A stretch of DNA of 62,000 nucleotides, taken from positions 1 to 62,000 of the forward strand of contig CAJNDS010000257.1 in the NCBI GenBank assembly GCA_905221605.1, written 5' to 3'. The notes under the pieces are model-generated. The model was not told the origin of the DNA. It searched no databases and saw only the letters and a program-made list of their open reading frames with translations. Numbering within the stretch: position 1 is the stretch's first letter; every line of letters begins with the position of its first letter. This DNA comes from Symbiodinium natans. Its lineage: Eukaryota > Sar > Dinophyceae > Suessiales > Symbiodiniaceae. Below are positions 52,950 through 62,000 of the stretch, piece after piece. The position numbers were made by a program, and so were the translations under genes.

Positions 52950-53615
52950 TGTGCGGATGTTTTCGACCTTTTGTTTCAATACGCAGCACACACGCACAAC
53001 AGGTTTTCAGTTTCTGTAGGGTCGACCATGACACCCATGCAGAAGATCCGCGGAGATCGCGTGCGACTGCAAGTCACGTATCCGTTCGGTGCGGTAGCAT
53101 ACGCTAAGATAACGCGGGCTAGAAGACCTGACGCGGATGCCAAGTATGCTCGAGGGATCTACTTGGGACCAGTGCTTGGGAGCACAGGTCATGCCATGGA
53201 AATCCGCTTGGATAGTGGGGAGACGAAACGGGTGATCGCGCCCGGACTCAAATTGCTCTACCCGTTGCGTTTCGACGCAAATCTTCTGCCCGGTGCAAAG
53301 GCCCTAGATGGCTTCCTGCCCCCGCCTGAAGCACCGAAGACCAAAGAGCTGTTTCTTCCATATGTTCCAGGTGGAGGTCCTCCCATAGACTGGGTGAGAC
53401 AACATGGCGTTACCCCCAAGTGCCCAGGATGCCAAGAAGGCGTCAGCTCGAGCAGGCATTCCCAAAAGTGTGTGAAGAGATACCAGAAATGGTTGCGTGA
53501 TTCCATCGATGATGCTCTGGAGGCATTAGATGAAGGACCAAGGGTCGACCGAAGACCTGAAGAGCTAATTAAACAAGCGAATACGCTTTGGAGGAGAGGA
53601 GGTCCGAGCGTTTGA
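52950..53615 (+). pseudogene. B3 integrase C-terminus, after the YR insertion
   Basis: Colinear with B1 from T-G-T-G-C-G-G onward: the integrase tail, then the C-x2-C-x8-H-x3-C finger near 53422. A 38-bp deletion at about 53570 (between GAGCTAATT and AAACAAGCG) shifts the frame, which ends at 53615. Confidence 0.85.
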
Positions 53616-56482
53616 TCCTGAGCAAGCAGGAGATATCAGCGCCGGATGCTGACTGGAATGTATCCGAATACCAGCCGTCCGAGGCTGAGGATGAGGATAT
53701 GGGAGACGCTCTAGAGCATCCCCAGACGTTCCATGAGGGGGTCCCAGTCCGATACCTGGAGGAATTGCTCGAGAACGCCCACTACACACCACAACCACTC
53801 TCTTGTTGTGACCACTACGACGTCGAAGCAGCATGTCACCTACTGGTTGGTCGGTCGAGCGTGGAGAAGTTCCCATATGTTTGCTTGAACACAACAACAC
53901 AACAACAGCACCACAAACAACAACAGTCGGTCGAGCGTGAAGCAGTTGAGTTGTTGAATCTCCAAGACCACCCTTGTGTATGTTCTTCAGTTAAAGAGAA
54001 AAAGGAAGATGAGTCCGCAGGGACGTACATGAGAATCCAAGACAGGACTCTCTGGGTGAATCGACCTAGAGCCAGCTACGATGACCTGGAAGGTTTTCAG
54101 CTGGACCCTGAAGAGACATGGCAAGGAATCAAGAAAGAGGTGAATGCGCTCGATAGTCTGAAAGTTGGTTATGCAAGATCAAAGAGCGAGATAGATGAGT
54201 ACCGCAAAGCCAACCCAAACTGTCGGACGGTCAAGTCCCGATGGGTCCTCACTCAGAAGGCCCCAGGACTAGTCCGAGCAAGGATAGTCGCTAAGGATTT
54301 TGCTCATGGCCGACCATCCGCACTCGATTTGGGGTTGAGTTCTAATACTGCGTCGGTGGAAGCCCTCAAGATCGTCCTTGCACGGGCGGCGAAGGGAAAG
54401 ATGCGGGCTTACGGCCTCGACATATCCACCGCGTTTCTCTTTGCGCAGGTAGTGGAACCCACCATTATCGAGTTGCCAAGCACATTCGCGCTCGAGAGCG
54501 GCGAAACCGCGTACTTGATACTAGAGAAAGCGCTCTACGGTTTGCGTTCCGCCAGCCTTAGCTGGCAGCGACACCTGAACAGGATCGTATCTGCACTAGG
54601 CTTACAAGCGAGTCCGCTTGAACCGACGCTTTTCAGCGGATGGGTCAACCTTGAATCCGGATGGGAGTATATCATCATGTTAGCGTACGTGGATGATTTG
54701 CTCATTGTGTCCTCTACCGAAAAAGGGTTCGAGTACGTCCACGAAGCCCTGAGTTCAGTCTTGAAAGTCAAAGTGACAGGCAGGCTGATCGAAGATGGGC
54801 AGATGGAATTCCTCGGCCGTTTGATCCGTTGGGATGGACGACAGATCATGCTTGGGGTGAAACCTGAGTATGTAAAGTCGGTCTTTACATCCTTCGGATG
54901 GGACATATCCACCGTGAAAGCATCCTTGACGACACCCGACATCAGGAATATGTACGATGAGGAGAGTGTTGAAGAGCCTTCGAAGGAGCTGTCGAGTGAA
55001 GCCGCCTCACGGTTCCGAAGTTGCCTAGGGAAGATAGGCTGGCTCTGTCAAACTCGCTCAGATATAACGTATTTTCACTCCATGTTGTCACGCGGACAAA
55101 GCATGCCACGGCAAGTCCATGAAGATGCACTTCGCAAGTTCCTGCGATGGTTAGCAGCGTTTCCGCTGTTAGATCAAATCTTCCCGCTCGGAGATGGCAA
55201 GACCAATGAGGGGGAGAATGCCAGCCTGGTAGCCTATTGCGACAGCAATTGGGGCAGCGAGATGAGCGTAGCCCGGAAGAGCACCAGTGGCGGAGTGATC
55301 TACATCGCAGTGGACGGTCTGTGGTACTGCATAAAGGGGTACAGCCGGCTGCAGAGCGTCGTGGCACTCAGCTCAGCAGAGGCAGAGTTGTTTGCCATCG
55401 CCGAGGCAGCGAAAGAGGTGGCAGGACTTGCGCAATTGACGGCGCATATCTGGGGCACCCTCCAGAAACCCCACCGCGTGTACACTGACTCTGCCTCAGC
55501 TAGGCAAATTGCCAGCATGGAGGGGCTACTCAGGCGCATGCGGCATATAGACTTGAGGTTGTGCTTTATCCAAGACCGTGTCCATAGCGGCGAGTTGGCA
55601 GTAGAGGGAGTGGCCGGAACCGAGAATGTGAGCGATCTTCTCACAAAGAATTTAAATCGCCTCCAAACAGCAAAGCATACAGCAACCCTCGGACTAGAAG
55701 ATGTGACCAGCATCGATTTCCGAGAGGTCCCGGCAGTCAGGTCTTGCTTGTTGCTGTCTGGAGTGCTAGATTCGATACTCGGGCCGGACAACCTCGAATA
55801 TGAAGCTTTCTGTCGGCTATGCGAACTCGAGACTGAATATTCAACTTTGCTGATCGAGTTTTGCACGAGTTCACGTTCGAATCTGTACCTGCAAGGAAGT
55901 GTGCACCAAGTATTTGTCCTGCCGATTACTCAAGGGGTTGACGGAACCTCAAATGACACCGTGGAGCGGGTCATGTCTGCAATGAATGTTGCGAGAGAAT
56001 GGGGGATGAAGGTTGTTTTCTGGAGCAGCACTCCTTGTACCGGAGGTAGCCCGTACCAACGGCGACACGAAGATCGGCCGGGCTATCAGGACCATCTACA
56101 AGCTTTATTCACGGTGCATCGCAAGCTCTGGCGGAGCTTCTTAGTGATGGTGAACCACCCGCAAGTAGGGGTATGGGTCATAGAATGGCCGCAGCGGTGT
56201 GCCTACTGGGGATGGGCAAGCGCCCGCTCGTTTGCAAAGCAACGAACCCATTACACTGGCGAAGTGCACGGCTGTGTTTCAGGCTTGGTAGGCAGAGATG
56301 GATTACCTATCCGAAAGATTTGGAAACTGATGTCGAACGATGAACAGTTTGTGCGAACAATGTCCGAAACGTTTGCATGTACCTGCAAGGGAGATCATTC
56401 ACGAAACTTTGATCTCAAAGAAACGCAGCATTATCCGCCAGCTTTCGCGGACGCCGCCCTGGAAAGCTTGCGACTGCGGTAA
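53588..56482 (+). pseudogene. B3 RT, RNase H and C-terminal domain
   Basis: A 964-codon frame carries the linker, RT (palm motif and Y-V-D-D-L-L-I), RNase H (A-Y-C-D-S-N-W) and the C-terminal domain with S-T-P-C-T-G-G and E-W-P-Q-R-C, ending at the same stop as in B1. About 24 bp are missing near 53634 relative to B2. This half is well preserved but is detached from its start by the 38-bp deletion and the YR element. Confidence 0.87.
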
Positions 56483-56694
56483 TTTGAGCCCACCCGCCCG
56501 CCCTGGCTGACCCGCCCACCCGCCCAGCCAGGTTACTTTGCGAGAGTCAGTCGACCTCCAGCGGTCTGAAGCAGTGCAGCAGTCTAGGTCTGAGGAATGC
56601 GCCGGAATCCATGGCCCGGCGAGAAGCTTAGTTGGCTTTGCGTGGAGCTTAGTTGACGTGACCAACAGTGAAACTCTTGGTCATGAGGGGGAGT

Positions 56695-56708
56695 TGATAT
56701 ATGTGACC
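56695..56708 (+). repeat. Left copy of 14-bp duplication (LTR start)
   Basis: TGATATATGTGACC follows the B3 polypurine tract and is repeated at 59202-59215. It is both the first 14 bases of the LTR and the apparent target-site duplication of the 2.5-kb insert. Confidence 0.75.
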
Positions 56709-56836
56709 TGGCTCAAGATCTCGGCTCAACCCCGGTGGGGTGCACAGGTAGCAGAGCGGTAGCTGTGTGAACCAGCCTCGAGTCCCCTAACTGTTTTGGG
56801 TACCAGGCCTGCTTTTTCACAGCCTTCATTTGAGCC

Positions 56837-57754
56837 ATGTCCAGAGCACCTGTGCAGTCGAGATCCTCACTGCCAGCAAGTGATGGGTTGGAGTCATCTC
56901 ACCCAACTTGCTCTGCAGAGAGCCAGAAAGAAGGCACGGCCCGACTGGAGGGCGAAGCAGCCCGGCTTGGGGAACTCTTCCCTTATGCGAGTCCTCTTAC
57001 AGCCGGCTGTGGAGGTTCTCCAGCCTTGGAAGACCAGGTAAGATGCTCGAGCAGCCTGGCAAATCCAGAGCGAACTTGGGCCCATAGAGCCAATTGTGGT
57101 CCCAGCCAATGCAGGACTTTCCACCAAGCACTCTGCTTTCGCTGGCATCACAAGGGCCGGAAAGAGTGGCTGCTCCTCTCCGAGGACAGCAGCGTGTATT
57201 TTGTTCGCACCAGCAAATCCGGCAAAACAGTCCGAGCCGGACCCTGTGGGCAATGGAGATGCATGGAAGACCCAGCAGAGCTCCACGGGGGAACGGGAGG
57301 CGACCCGCCCGTGCAGTGGCTTCGCCTTTTGAACTTTAATTGCACTGGCTGTGGTAACATTCCAACCCATAACCTCAACTTCTTGCCCGGTCCTGGGAAA
57401 AGGCAACCAGCGATCTTGCATGGAGAGGATGGAAGACGCATCGAGCTCTACTGTGCCCTTTGTCTAGAAAGCTTCCTAGCGTGCACGTGGAGCTGGCCGA
57501 GTTTCGACCAAGCAGTTAGGAGACCGGTGTTTCTGGACTACGCTTCCCTTGCTAACTTGCGTCAGTTAGGTCACCAAGGTACGGAGCCCGTAGAACCTTT
57601 GCTGGCGCCGCTGTCTTCTGCAGCCAGCGCACATGGCTGGACCTTCCTTGGGGAAGGGTGTTCTCAGGATCTAGACTCCGCAGAAGAAGCAGGCAACAGT
57701 GATTGGCTGGTGTGTGGCTTTGAAGACTTGGAAGACGTCCCCTGGGAGGTCTGA
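56837..57754 (+). CDS. Uncharacterised Cys-containing protein in retrocopy
   Basis: 305 codons from ATG 56837. I do not recognise the family. The first ~90 residues are Ser/Ala-rich. The middle contains two CxxC pairs (C169-T-G-C172 and C206-A-L-C209) about 33 residues apart, consistent with a zinc ribbon. The C-terminus is acidic (E-D-L-E-D-V-P-W-E-V). Trp is frequent. It starts 128 bp after the spliced-leader-like TGGCTCAAG, a plausible 5' untranslated length for a trans-spliced mRNA. It may be the coding region of the copied transcript, possibly incomplete at the N-terminus. Confidence 0.45.
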   Translation: MSRAPVQSRSSLPASDGLESSHPTCSAESQKEGTARLEGEAARLGELFPYASPLTAGCGGSPALEDQVRCSSSLANPERTWAHRANCGPSQCRTFHQALCFRWHHKGRKEWLLLSEDSSVYFVRTSKSGKTVRAGPCGQWRCMEDPAELHGGTGGDPPVQWLRLLNFNCTGCGNIPTHNLNFLPGPGKRQPAILHGEDGRRIELYCALCLESFLACTWSWPSFDQAVRRPVFLDYASLANLRQLGHQGTEPVEPLLAPLSSAASAHGWTFLGEGCSQDLDSAEEAGNSDWLVCGFEDLEDVPWEV

Positions 57755-59201
57755 CCTAATCCGGCCCCAACCCACCCAAATTGCAGGAGCTATGCCCTGC
57801 CAGAATCAAGGGTGAGATGCTCAACCTCCGGAATCCCTTTGTCACGGGTGAAGTTTCTCCCCGTCCAATCAGCGACGGCCCTGTGAGTCCGTTCCCAAAC
57901 TGAGAGTGCCATAGGGCACCACGGAGAATCTTGCATAGAATTGGATCATTTAATGATCGCATAAGGATGCAGGTTGTAAGAATGCAAGCAGAAGTGCTCA
58001 GTCCCGGCACGTACCCAGATCCATCCGTCGGAATATTTTCGCAGTTGTTCCGATGGACACCCTGCAGGACAGGCCGCCTCGATGCGGCTTTTGTTCAGCC
58101 TGACACCGGTTCGGCCCCTTTGCTCGGTCTGTGCAGCAGACCGCTGGACCGGGTTTTCGGGCTCAGGTGCTTGTGGGTCTTCCACAGGCCCAACACGGGG
58201 TTCTCGCAAACACAGCGCACGAAAGGATAACGTTAGAACCGCACCCTGAAGATCCTCACTGGTTGATGAGGGGAGGGAGGGCGCTGAGGTGTGGCAGGAA
58301 CGGACGAGGATCCTAAGTACGCCGACCGTATGAGGTTTAGGGCTTTTCCCTGCACCAGTTTGGGGTTACCCGTGTTTGGCCTGTCGAGGATCTCCTTTGA
58401 GATTCCTGCAGGGTGCTGTTGTTTCTCTCCGGGTGGTACAAGCCCATCTTGGAGGAAGCCTAGCGGCAGGCGTTGTTGTTAGGGACCAATGCTTGGCTGA
58501 CGGACAGCCAGAGGCACCAGATTGTGGAGGTTAAAGGCTGTGGCTCGGTGCCTGAAAGCCTGCCCAACTGAGCTGCCCAAATCAACCAAGCCCTCCCTGC
58601 GTGCAAGTGGTATGGGCTCCTTGGAGCCGCTGAGGTTGAACCAGTTAGTAAGAGCGAGAAAGCTGGTTCCCCTCCCTGGTGAGTAAGTGCGAGAAAGCCA
58701 GGTCAGCAAACGGGGCTAACAGGAGCTCAGTGCTGCTGCGGCATGAGTTCCTGGGGCCTAGGTTAGTAAGGGCGAGAAAGCCTAGGCCTGTGCCGGAGGT
58801 TGGCGACTTTGCCAAGCCACTTGCGTTCAGTTTAGTACAGGCATTGCCCATGTATCGGTTCCAGACCTTCTGCCTTTTCTGAGTGAGCCGGAAGTGGGTG
58901 AGTTTCTCCCCTGTACTGGCAGGGCTGATAGGGTAGGCAGTACAGACCAGGCAGTTCAACCTGCAGAACATTTTGCCTAGGGCTTTGTACAGTGCCAAAC
59001 CAGTGAGTAGCCGTAGGCCGCCGAGCTTCTCGCGGAACTGGTTAGGCCCTTTTTCTTCTCTCGGTGCTCCCTGCACATAGTACGGCCGTGTCAAGCAGGC
59101 CAAGGACACCTCGAGAGTCCCTTTTCCGTGCATAGTTAATACCTACCGGAACTCCGGTTCCGAAGAGCCTAACCTGGCTAGCGACTCAGCCCGCTTTCGA
59201 G
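57755..59201. other. Rest of the insert; no gene recognised
   Basis: This part has scattered short frames without domains. The phrase GAGAAAGC preceded by AGTAAG recurs at about 58649, 58685 and 58768, suggesting local duplication. It may be the 3' untranslated part of the copied transcript or older flanking sequence. Confidence 0.4.
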
Positions 59202-59731
59202 TGATATATGTGACCCTCCTAGTTTCCCAGTTGACACGTGATGTGCACTTGAGTTGTCTGCTATGAGTGTGAAGCATAGGCACGAGGACATGTCAGGCAG
59301 TGCAGATTTCTTTTGGCTTGGTGAGACCTTGTTTTGAGTGGGAAGAACCGTTTTCTGTTCGTTTTCTCGAAACTCGTTTGTCGGAACTCGTTTCCTGTTT
59401 GTGACCTGGTATTTGGTGACCAGAAGTGACTCAAGCCAGTTTAGGTCTGCACAGAGCTCAGCAGAGCACCTAAGAGGTGCTAGGAACCTACCCACAGTGT
59501 TTAGGAGTAGAAGTTCCATGGCTGAGTGTTTTTACCTGAAGTACCTTTGTTTTCCCATGTCTGGCAGACAGTGTTTGAAGCTGGAGAGCCGTGCTCGCAT
59601 TGGCTCAAGACGAGCGGAGCTCGAGAAGCTGTGAACAGCGCAGTGAAAAGAGTCCGCACTTCGTGCTGTGAGGGTTGAGTGTAGTCTTGACCTGAGGTCC
59701 CTTAGGCCCCGTAGCTGTGCCACGAGTTTCA
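59202..59731 (+). repeat. 3' LTR of B3 (right part, complete length)
   Basis: 530 bp from TGATATATGTGACC to GAGTTTCA, with the spliced-leader-like motif at 59588-59609. It is full length because the insert duplicated the first 14 bases. Sequence beyond is ACGTTTCATGG, then minisatellite. Confidence 0.85.
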
Positions 59732-59738
59732 ACGTTTC

Positions 59739-59990
59739 ATGGTCAGAGGCTTGAGTTTTGGAGCAGAGTTTTGGGTTAGAGTTTTGGAGTTAGAGTTTTG
59801 GGGTCAGAGTTTTCGGGTTAGAGTTTCGGGGTGGAGTGTTTTGGAGCAGAGTTTTGGGTCAGAGTTTTGGGTTAGAGTTTTGGAGTCAGAGTTTTGGGTC
59901 AGAGTTTCAGGGTCAGAGTTTTGGGTCAGAGAGTTTTGGATCAGATTTTTGAAAAGTTTTAAAGAACAAAATTGGAAGCTTCAATTTCAA
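59739..59990 (+). repeat. AGAGTTTTGGGTC minisatellite
   Basis: Units of about 13-20 bp built on CAGAGTTTTGGGT and TTAGAGTTTTGGAG, roughly 15 copies with small length changes. It starts just after the LTR end. One frame is open (84 codons) but simply reads the repeat. Confidence 0.85.
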
Positions 59991-60054
59991 TAAAGTTTGG
60001 ATTGGAGATTTGGAGTTAGATTTGGGATTTTGGATTACTCACACAGCAAAGCGT

Positions 60055-60815
60055 TTTGAACTGTGCTTCTACGAGAATTTTCGCACAGAAAAGCAGCGGT
60101 TTTTGGGGGATTGTGCTTCTATAAGAAGTTTCGCACAGAAACGGGATGGATTTTTGGGGAATTGTGCTTTTATGAGAATTTTCGCACAGAGAAGCATCGG
60201 AGTTGGGGAGACGTGCTTCTATGAGATTTTTCGCACAAACGGGGGTTTTGGGGAACTCTATGGGAAATTTCGCACAGACTTTGGGGAACTGTGCTTTTCT
60301 GAGAATTTTAGCACAGAGAAGCAGCGGGGTTTCGGGGGACTGTGCTCCATGAGAAGTTTCGCAGAGAAGCAAGTGGGATTGGGGGGACTGTGCTTCTATG
60401 AGGTGTTTCGCACAGAAAAGCAGCGGGGTTTTGGGGGGACTGTGTTTCTATGAGAAGTTTTCGCGCAGAGAAGCAAGCGGGATTTTGGGGGAACTGTGCT
60501 TCTATGAGATTTTTCGCGCAGAGAAGCAGCGGGATTTTGGGGTGACTGTGCTTCCATGAGAAGTTTCGCACAGAGAAGCAGGCGGGGTTTTGGGGGAACT
60601 GTGCTTCTATGAGAAATTTTCGCACAGAGACGCCAGCGGGATTATGGGGGAACTGTGCTTCTATGAGAATTTTCGCACAGAGATGCAGCGGGATTTTGGG
60701 GTGACTGTGCTTCCATGAGAAGTTTCGCACAGAGAAGCAGGCGGGGTTTTGGGGTGACTGTGCTTCTATGAAAATTTTCGCACAGAGAAGCAGCGGGGTT
60801 TTGGGGGGACTGAGC
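60055..60815 (+). repeat. ~50-bp tandem repeat (TTCGCACAGAGAAGCAGCGGG)
   Basis: Units carry GTGCTTCTATGAGAA, TTTCGCACAGAGAAGC and GGGGTTTTGGGG. GTGCTTCT recurs at 60063, 60113, 60164 and 60213, a period of about 50 bp, and about 15 copies reach 60815. Units are directly adjacent with no unique spacers. Frames are open on both strands only because the unit lacks stops. Confidence 0.88.
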
Positions 60816-60923
60816 TTCTATTGCATTTGCGTTTGTGTTTGGCTTTTGGTGAGTTTTTTGGCTTGCATTTGGCTTGTATTTGCGGGATTTTCTTGCTCTT
60901 GGACTTGAGATAGACGGAAAGCA

Positions 60924-62000
60924 GTGAGTCAATCCGGCATGCCTCCAAAACAAGAGCAAGTGTGGTACTTCGATTCGTTGCTGCCAGTACAACCACGCGA
61001 AGGATTGTTGGAATGCTGTAAGAGGTGGAGCGAAAAGGAAAAGGAAGCCAAACTTCGCTTCGTATCTTCTCAATTGAAGAAGAAGACGACGCAGATTGGT
61101 TACTGTCACAGGCACGAAGCATGCTCCATGAAGTTCCGGTTTTGCTTGGTGAGCAACAAGGAAGAAGGCAGTTTGGCAACAAAAAAAACTTTGTTGTTGT
61201 TTGGGAAGTCGGTCTCAAAATTCTTGGGAAGCGATGTCGGAGAGTGCTAAGGTTCCGCACTTCCACCAGACTTGCTTGATTTGGATGAGGAAGTCTTTTA
61301 CTTGCGTGTTGAAAGATCCGTTCGGGAGGGTCGCAAGCACGACGGGAAGGTCATTGCAGAGGTCGAGCAGCATTTGAATAAGCACCAGTTTGGACGCCAC
61401 CTTCCAGCAAAACAGGCGAAGAAGGCTATGACAGAGCTGGGAATTCCCGCGGAGCACATTCCAAGTGATCGAGCTTTAGATGGTGTCAGACACCGACATT
61501 TGGAAGAGGCCAAATCCTATGACGGCAAGTTTGTTTCCACATTTCGAGCTTTTTGCCAGAACCCACCCTTTCCAGTCGCTGTGCTTCACACGGAAGAGAC
61601 ACCTCTGGTTTCAGAAGAAACGGTTCGGGTCTTGTTTTACGAGCAAGAGAACTTGGATGCCGTGATTGCCTACCTTGGCACACAGGATCGGTGTGTGCTC
61701 GTCATGGATGCCACATTCAAGACCAATGTGCAGGATCTTGTGTTAGCTAGCCTCGGACTGGTCGTCTTGCACCAGGTTGGCGGAGTGGTGCGCAATCGAT
61801 TCTGGCCGGTAGTTTGTGCTGTGTGTGACAAGGAAGATGAACCGTGTTATGCACTCTTATGTCGATCTTTCCAGAAGCTATTGGAAGCTTCGGGTTTGGA
61901 TTGGAAGAAACTGGTGACGAATGTGGTCATGGATGGTGCAGGCGGTGCCATCAATGCGACAAGTGCATGCTTTCCAGACGCTACTTTGCACCGGGACTTA
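60924..62000 (+). pseudogene. MULE-like transposase, frameshifted and cut by window end
   Basis: From 61251 to the window end, one frame stays open without a stop and encodes L-V-M-D-A-T-F-K-T-N (first Asp 61707) and, 75 residues later, V-V-M-D-G-A-G-G-A-I-N...F-P-D-A-T-L-H (second Asp 61932). These are the spaced Asp motifs of Mutator-like (MULE) transposases; the Glu would lie beyond the window. An upstream frame begins at ATG 60924 and ends at TAA 61248. Between ~61040 and ~61255 the better-looking coding frame is a third one (D-D-A-D-W-L-L-S-Q-A), so at least two frame changes, or unrecognised introns, are needed. The first in-frame ATG of the catalytic part is 61428. Confidence 0.65.

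Larger units (their letters stand above)
56709..59201 (+). mobile_element. 2.5-kb retrocopy-like insert in the B3 3' LTR
   Basis: The insert is flanked by TGATATATGTGACC on both sides. Removing it and one copy restores the B1-type junction ATATGTGACCCTCCTAG exactly. Its first nine bases, TGGCTCAAG, are the 3' end of the dinoflagellate spliced leader, as expected for a reverse-transcribed trans-spliced mRNA with a shortened leader. No poly(A) is seen at the right end (GCTTTCGAG). It carries one plausible ORF (56837-57754); the remaining ~1.4 kb has no recognised coding domain. Alternative: a solo LTR at 59202 next to a truncated B3 end. Confidence 0.65.
37362..59731 (+). mobile_element. Copia-B copy B3, with nested insertions
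   Basis: A 5'-truncated LTR (37362-37751), primer-binding site and gag-pol are split by the YR element at 42884/52950. The 3' LTR is interrupted after its first 14 bases by a 2.5-kb insert. Removing both inserts restores continuous colinearity with B1. B3 coding is also broken by a 64-bp deletion that removes the Gag zinc knuckle and by a 38-bp deletion before RT. Confidence 0.9.

Noticed and set aside
56749-56785. tRNA-like A box (TAGCAGAGCGG) and B box (GCCTCGAGTCC), suggesting a SINE head
   Set aside because: The boxes start only 26 bases apart, too close for a tRNA, and no tRNA fold can be drawn; possible only as a heavily deleted relic.
60055-60815. Possible CRISPR-like array
   Set aside because: Units are contiguous, without unique spacers, and the genome is eukaryotic.

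Overview
This window is eukaryotic and looks like repeat-rich dinoflagellate nuclear DNA, most likely from a Symbiodiniaceae-like genome (inference). I see no bacterial operons and no rRNA, tRNA or CRISPR loci. Instead there are several Ty1/copia-type retrotransposons, a tyrosine-recombinase (YR) retroelement, transposase fragments, tandem repeats and broken retrocopies. Two sequences resemble the 22-nt dinoflagellate spliced leader: one at the 5' edge of a retrocopy-like insert (56709) and one recurring inside the copia LTRs.

Layout. 1-5.3 kb: degenerate tandem repeats without a credible gene. 5.9-7.8 kb: a frameshifted ubiquitin-specific-protease (USP) fossil between two ~190-bp direct repeats. 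9.7-17.5 kb, minus strand: copia element A, a gag-PR-IN-RT-RNase H polyprotein of 2614 codons with an unusual ~680-residue C-terminal extension. 17.9-59.7 kb: three copies (B1, B2, B3) of a second copia family. B1 and B2 share one 531-bp LTR in tandem. B2 is decayed by internal deletions. B3 is split by a nested YR element and carries a 2.5-kb insert at its 3' LTR. Between B2 and B3 lies a minus-strand fragment of an IS1595/Merlin-like transposase. 59.7-60.8 kb: two minisatellites. 60.9-62 kb: a frameshifted MULE-like transposase that runs off the window.

The most notable object is the YR element, 42885-52949 (10,065 bp). It has split direct repeats (A1...B1-A2...B2), ends in a 10-bp palindrome, and sits in B3 with no target-site duplication. 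In order it encodes a small coiled-coil protein, a tyrosine recombinase, a CCCH zinc-finger Gag, and a Pol that joins a 2-oxoglutarate/Fe(II)-dioxygenase-like domain, a C5-methyltransferase-like domain, reverse transcriptase and RNase H. Gag and Pol are in the same frame, separated by one UGA.

The second notable object is a ~567-codon ORF lying +1 inside the B polyprotein, between protease and integrase. It is present in all three copies, and the polyprotein frame across it stays open as well. The layering suggests this order of events: element A was cut by a B LTR, the B copies multiplied in tandem, B3 was hit by the YR element, and the 3' LTR of B3 received a retrocopy.
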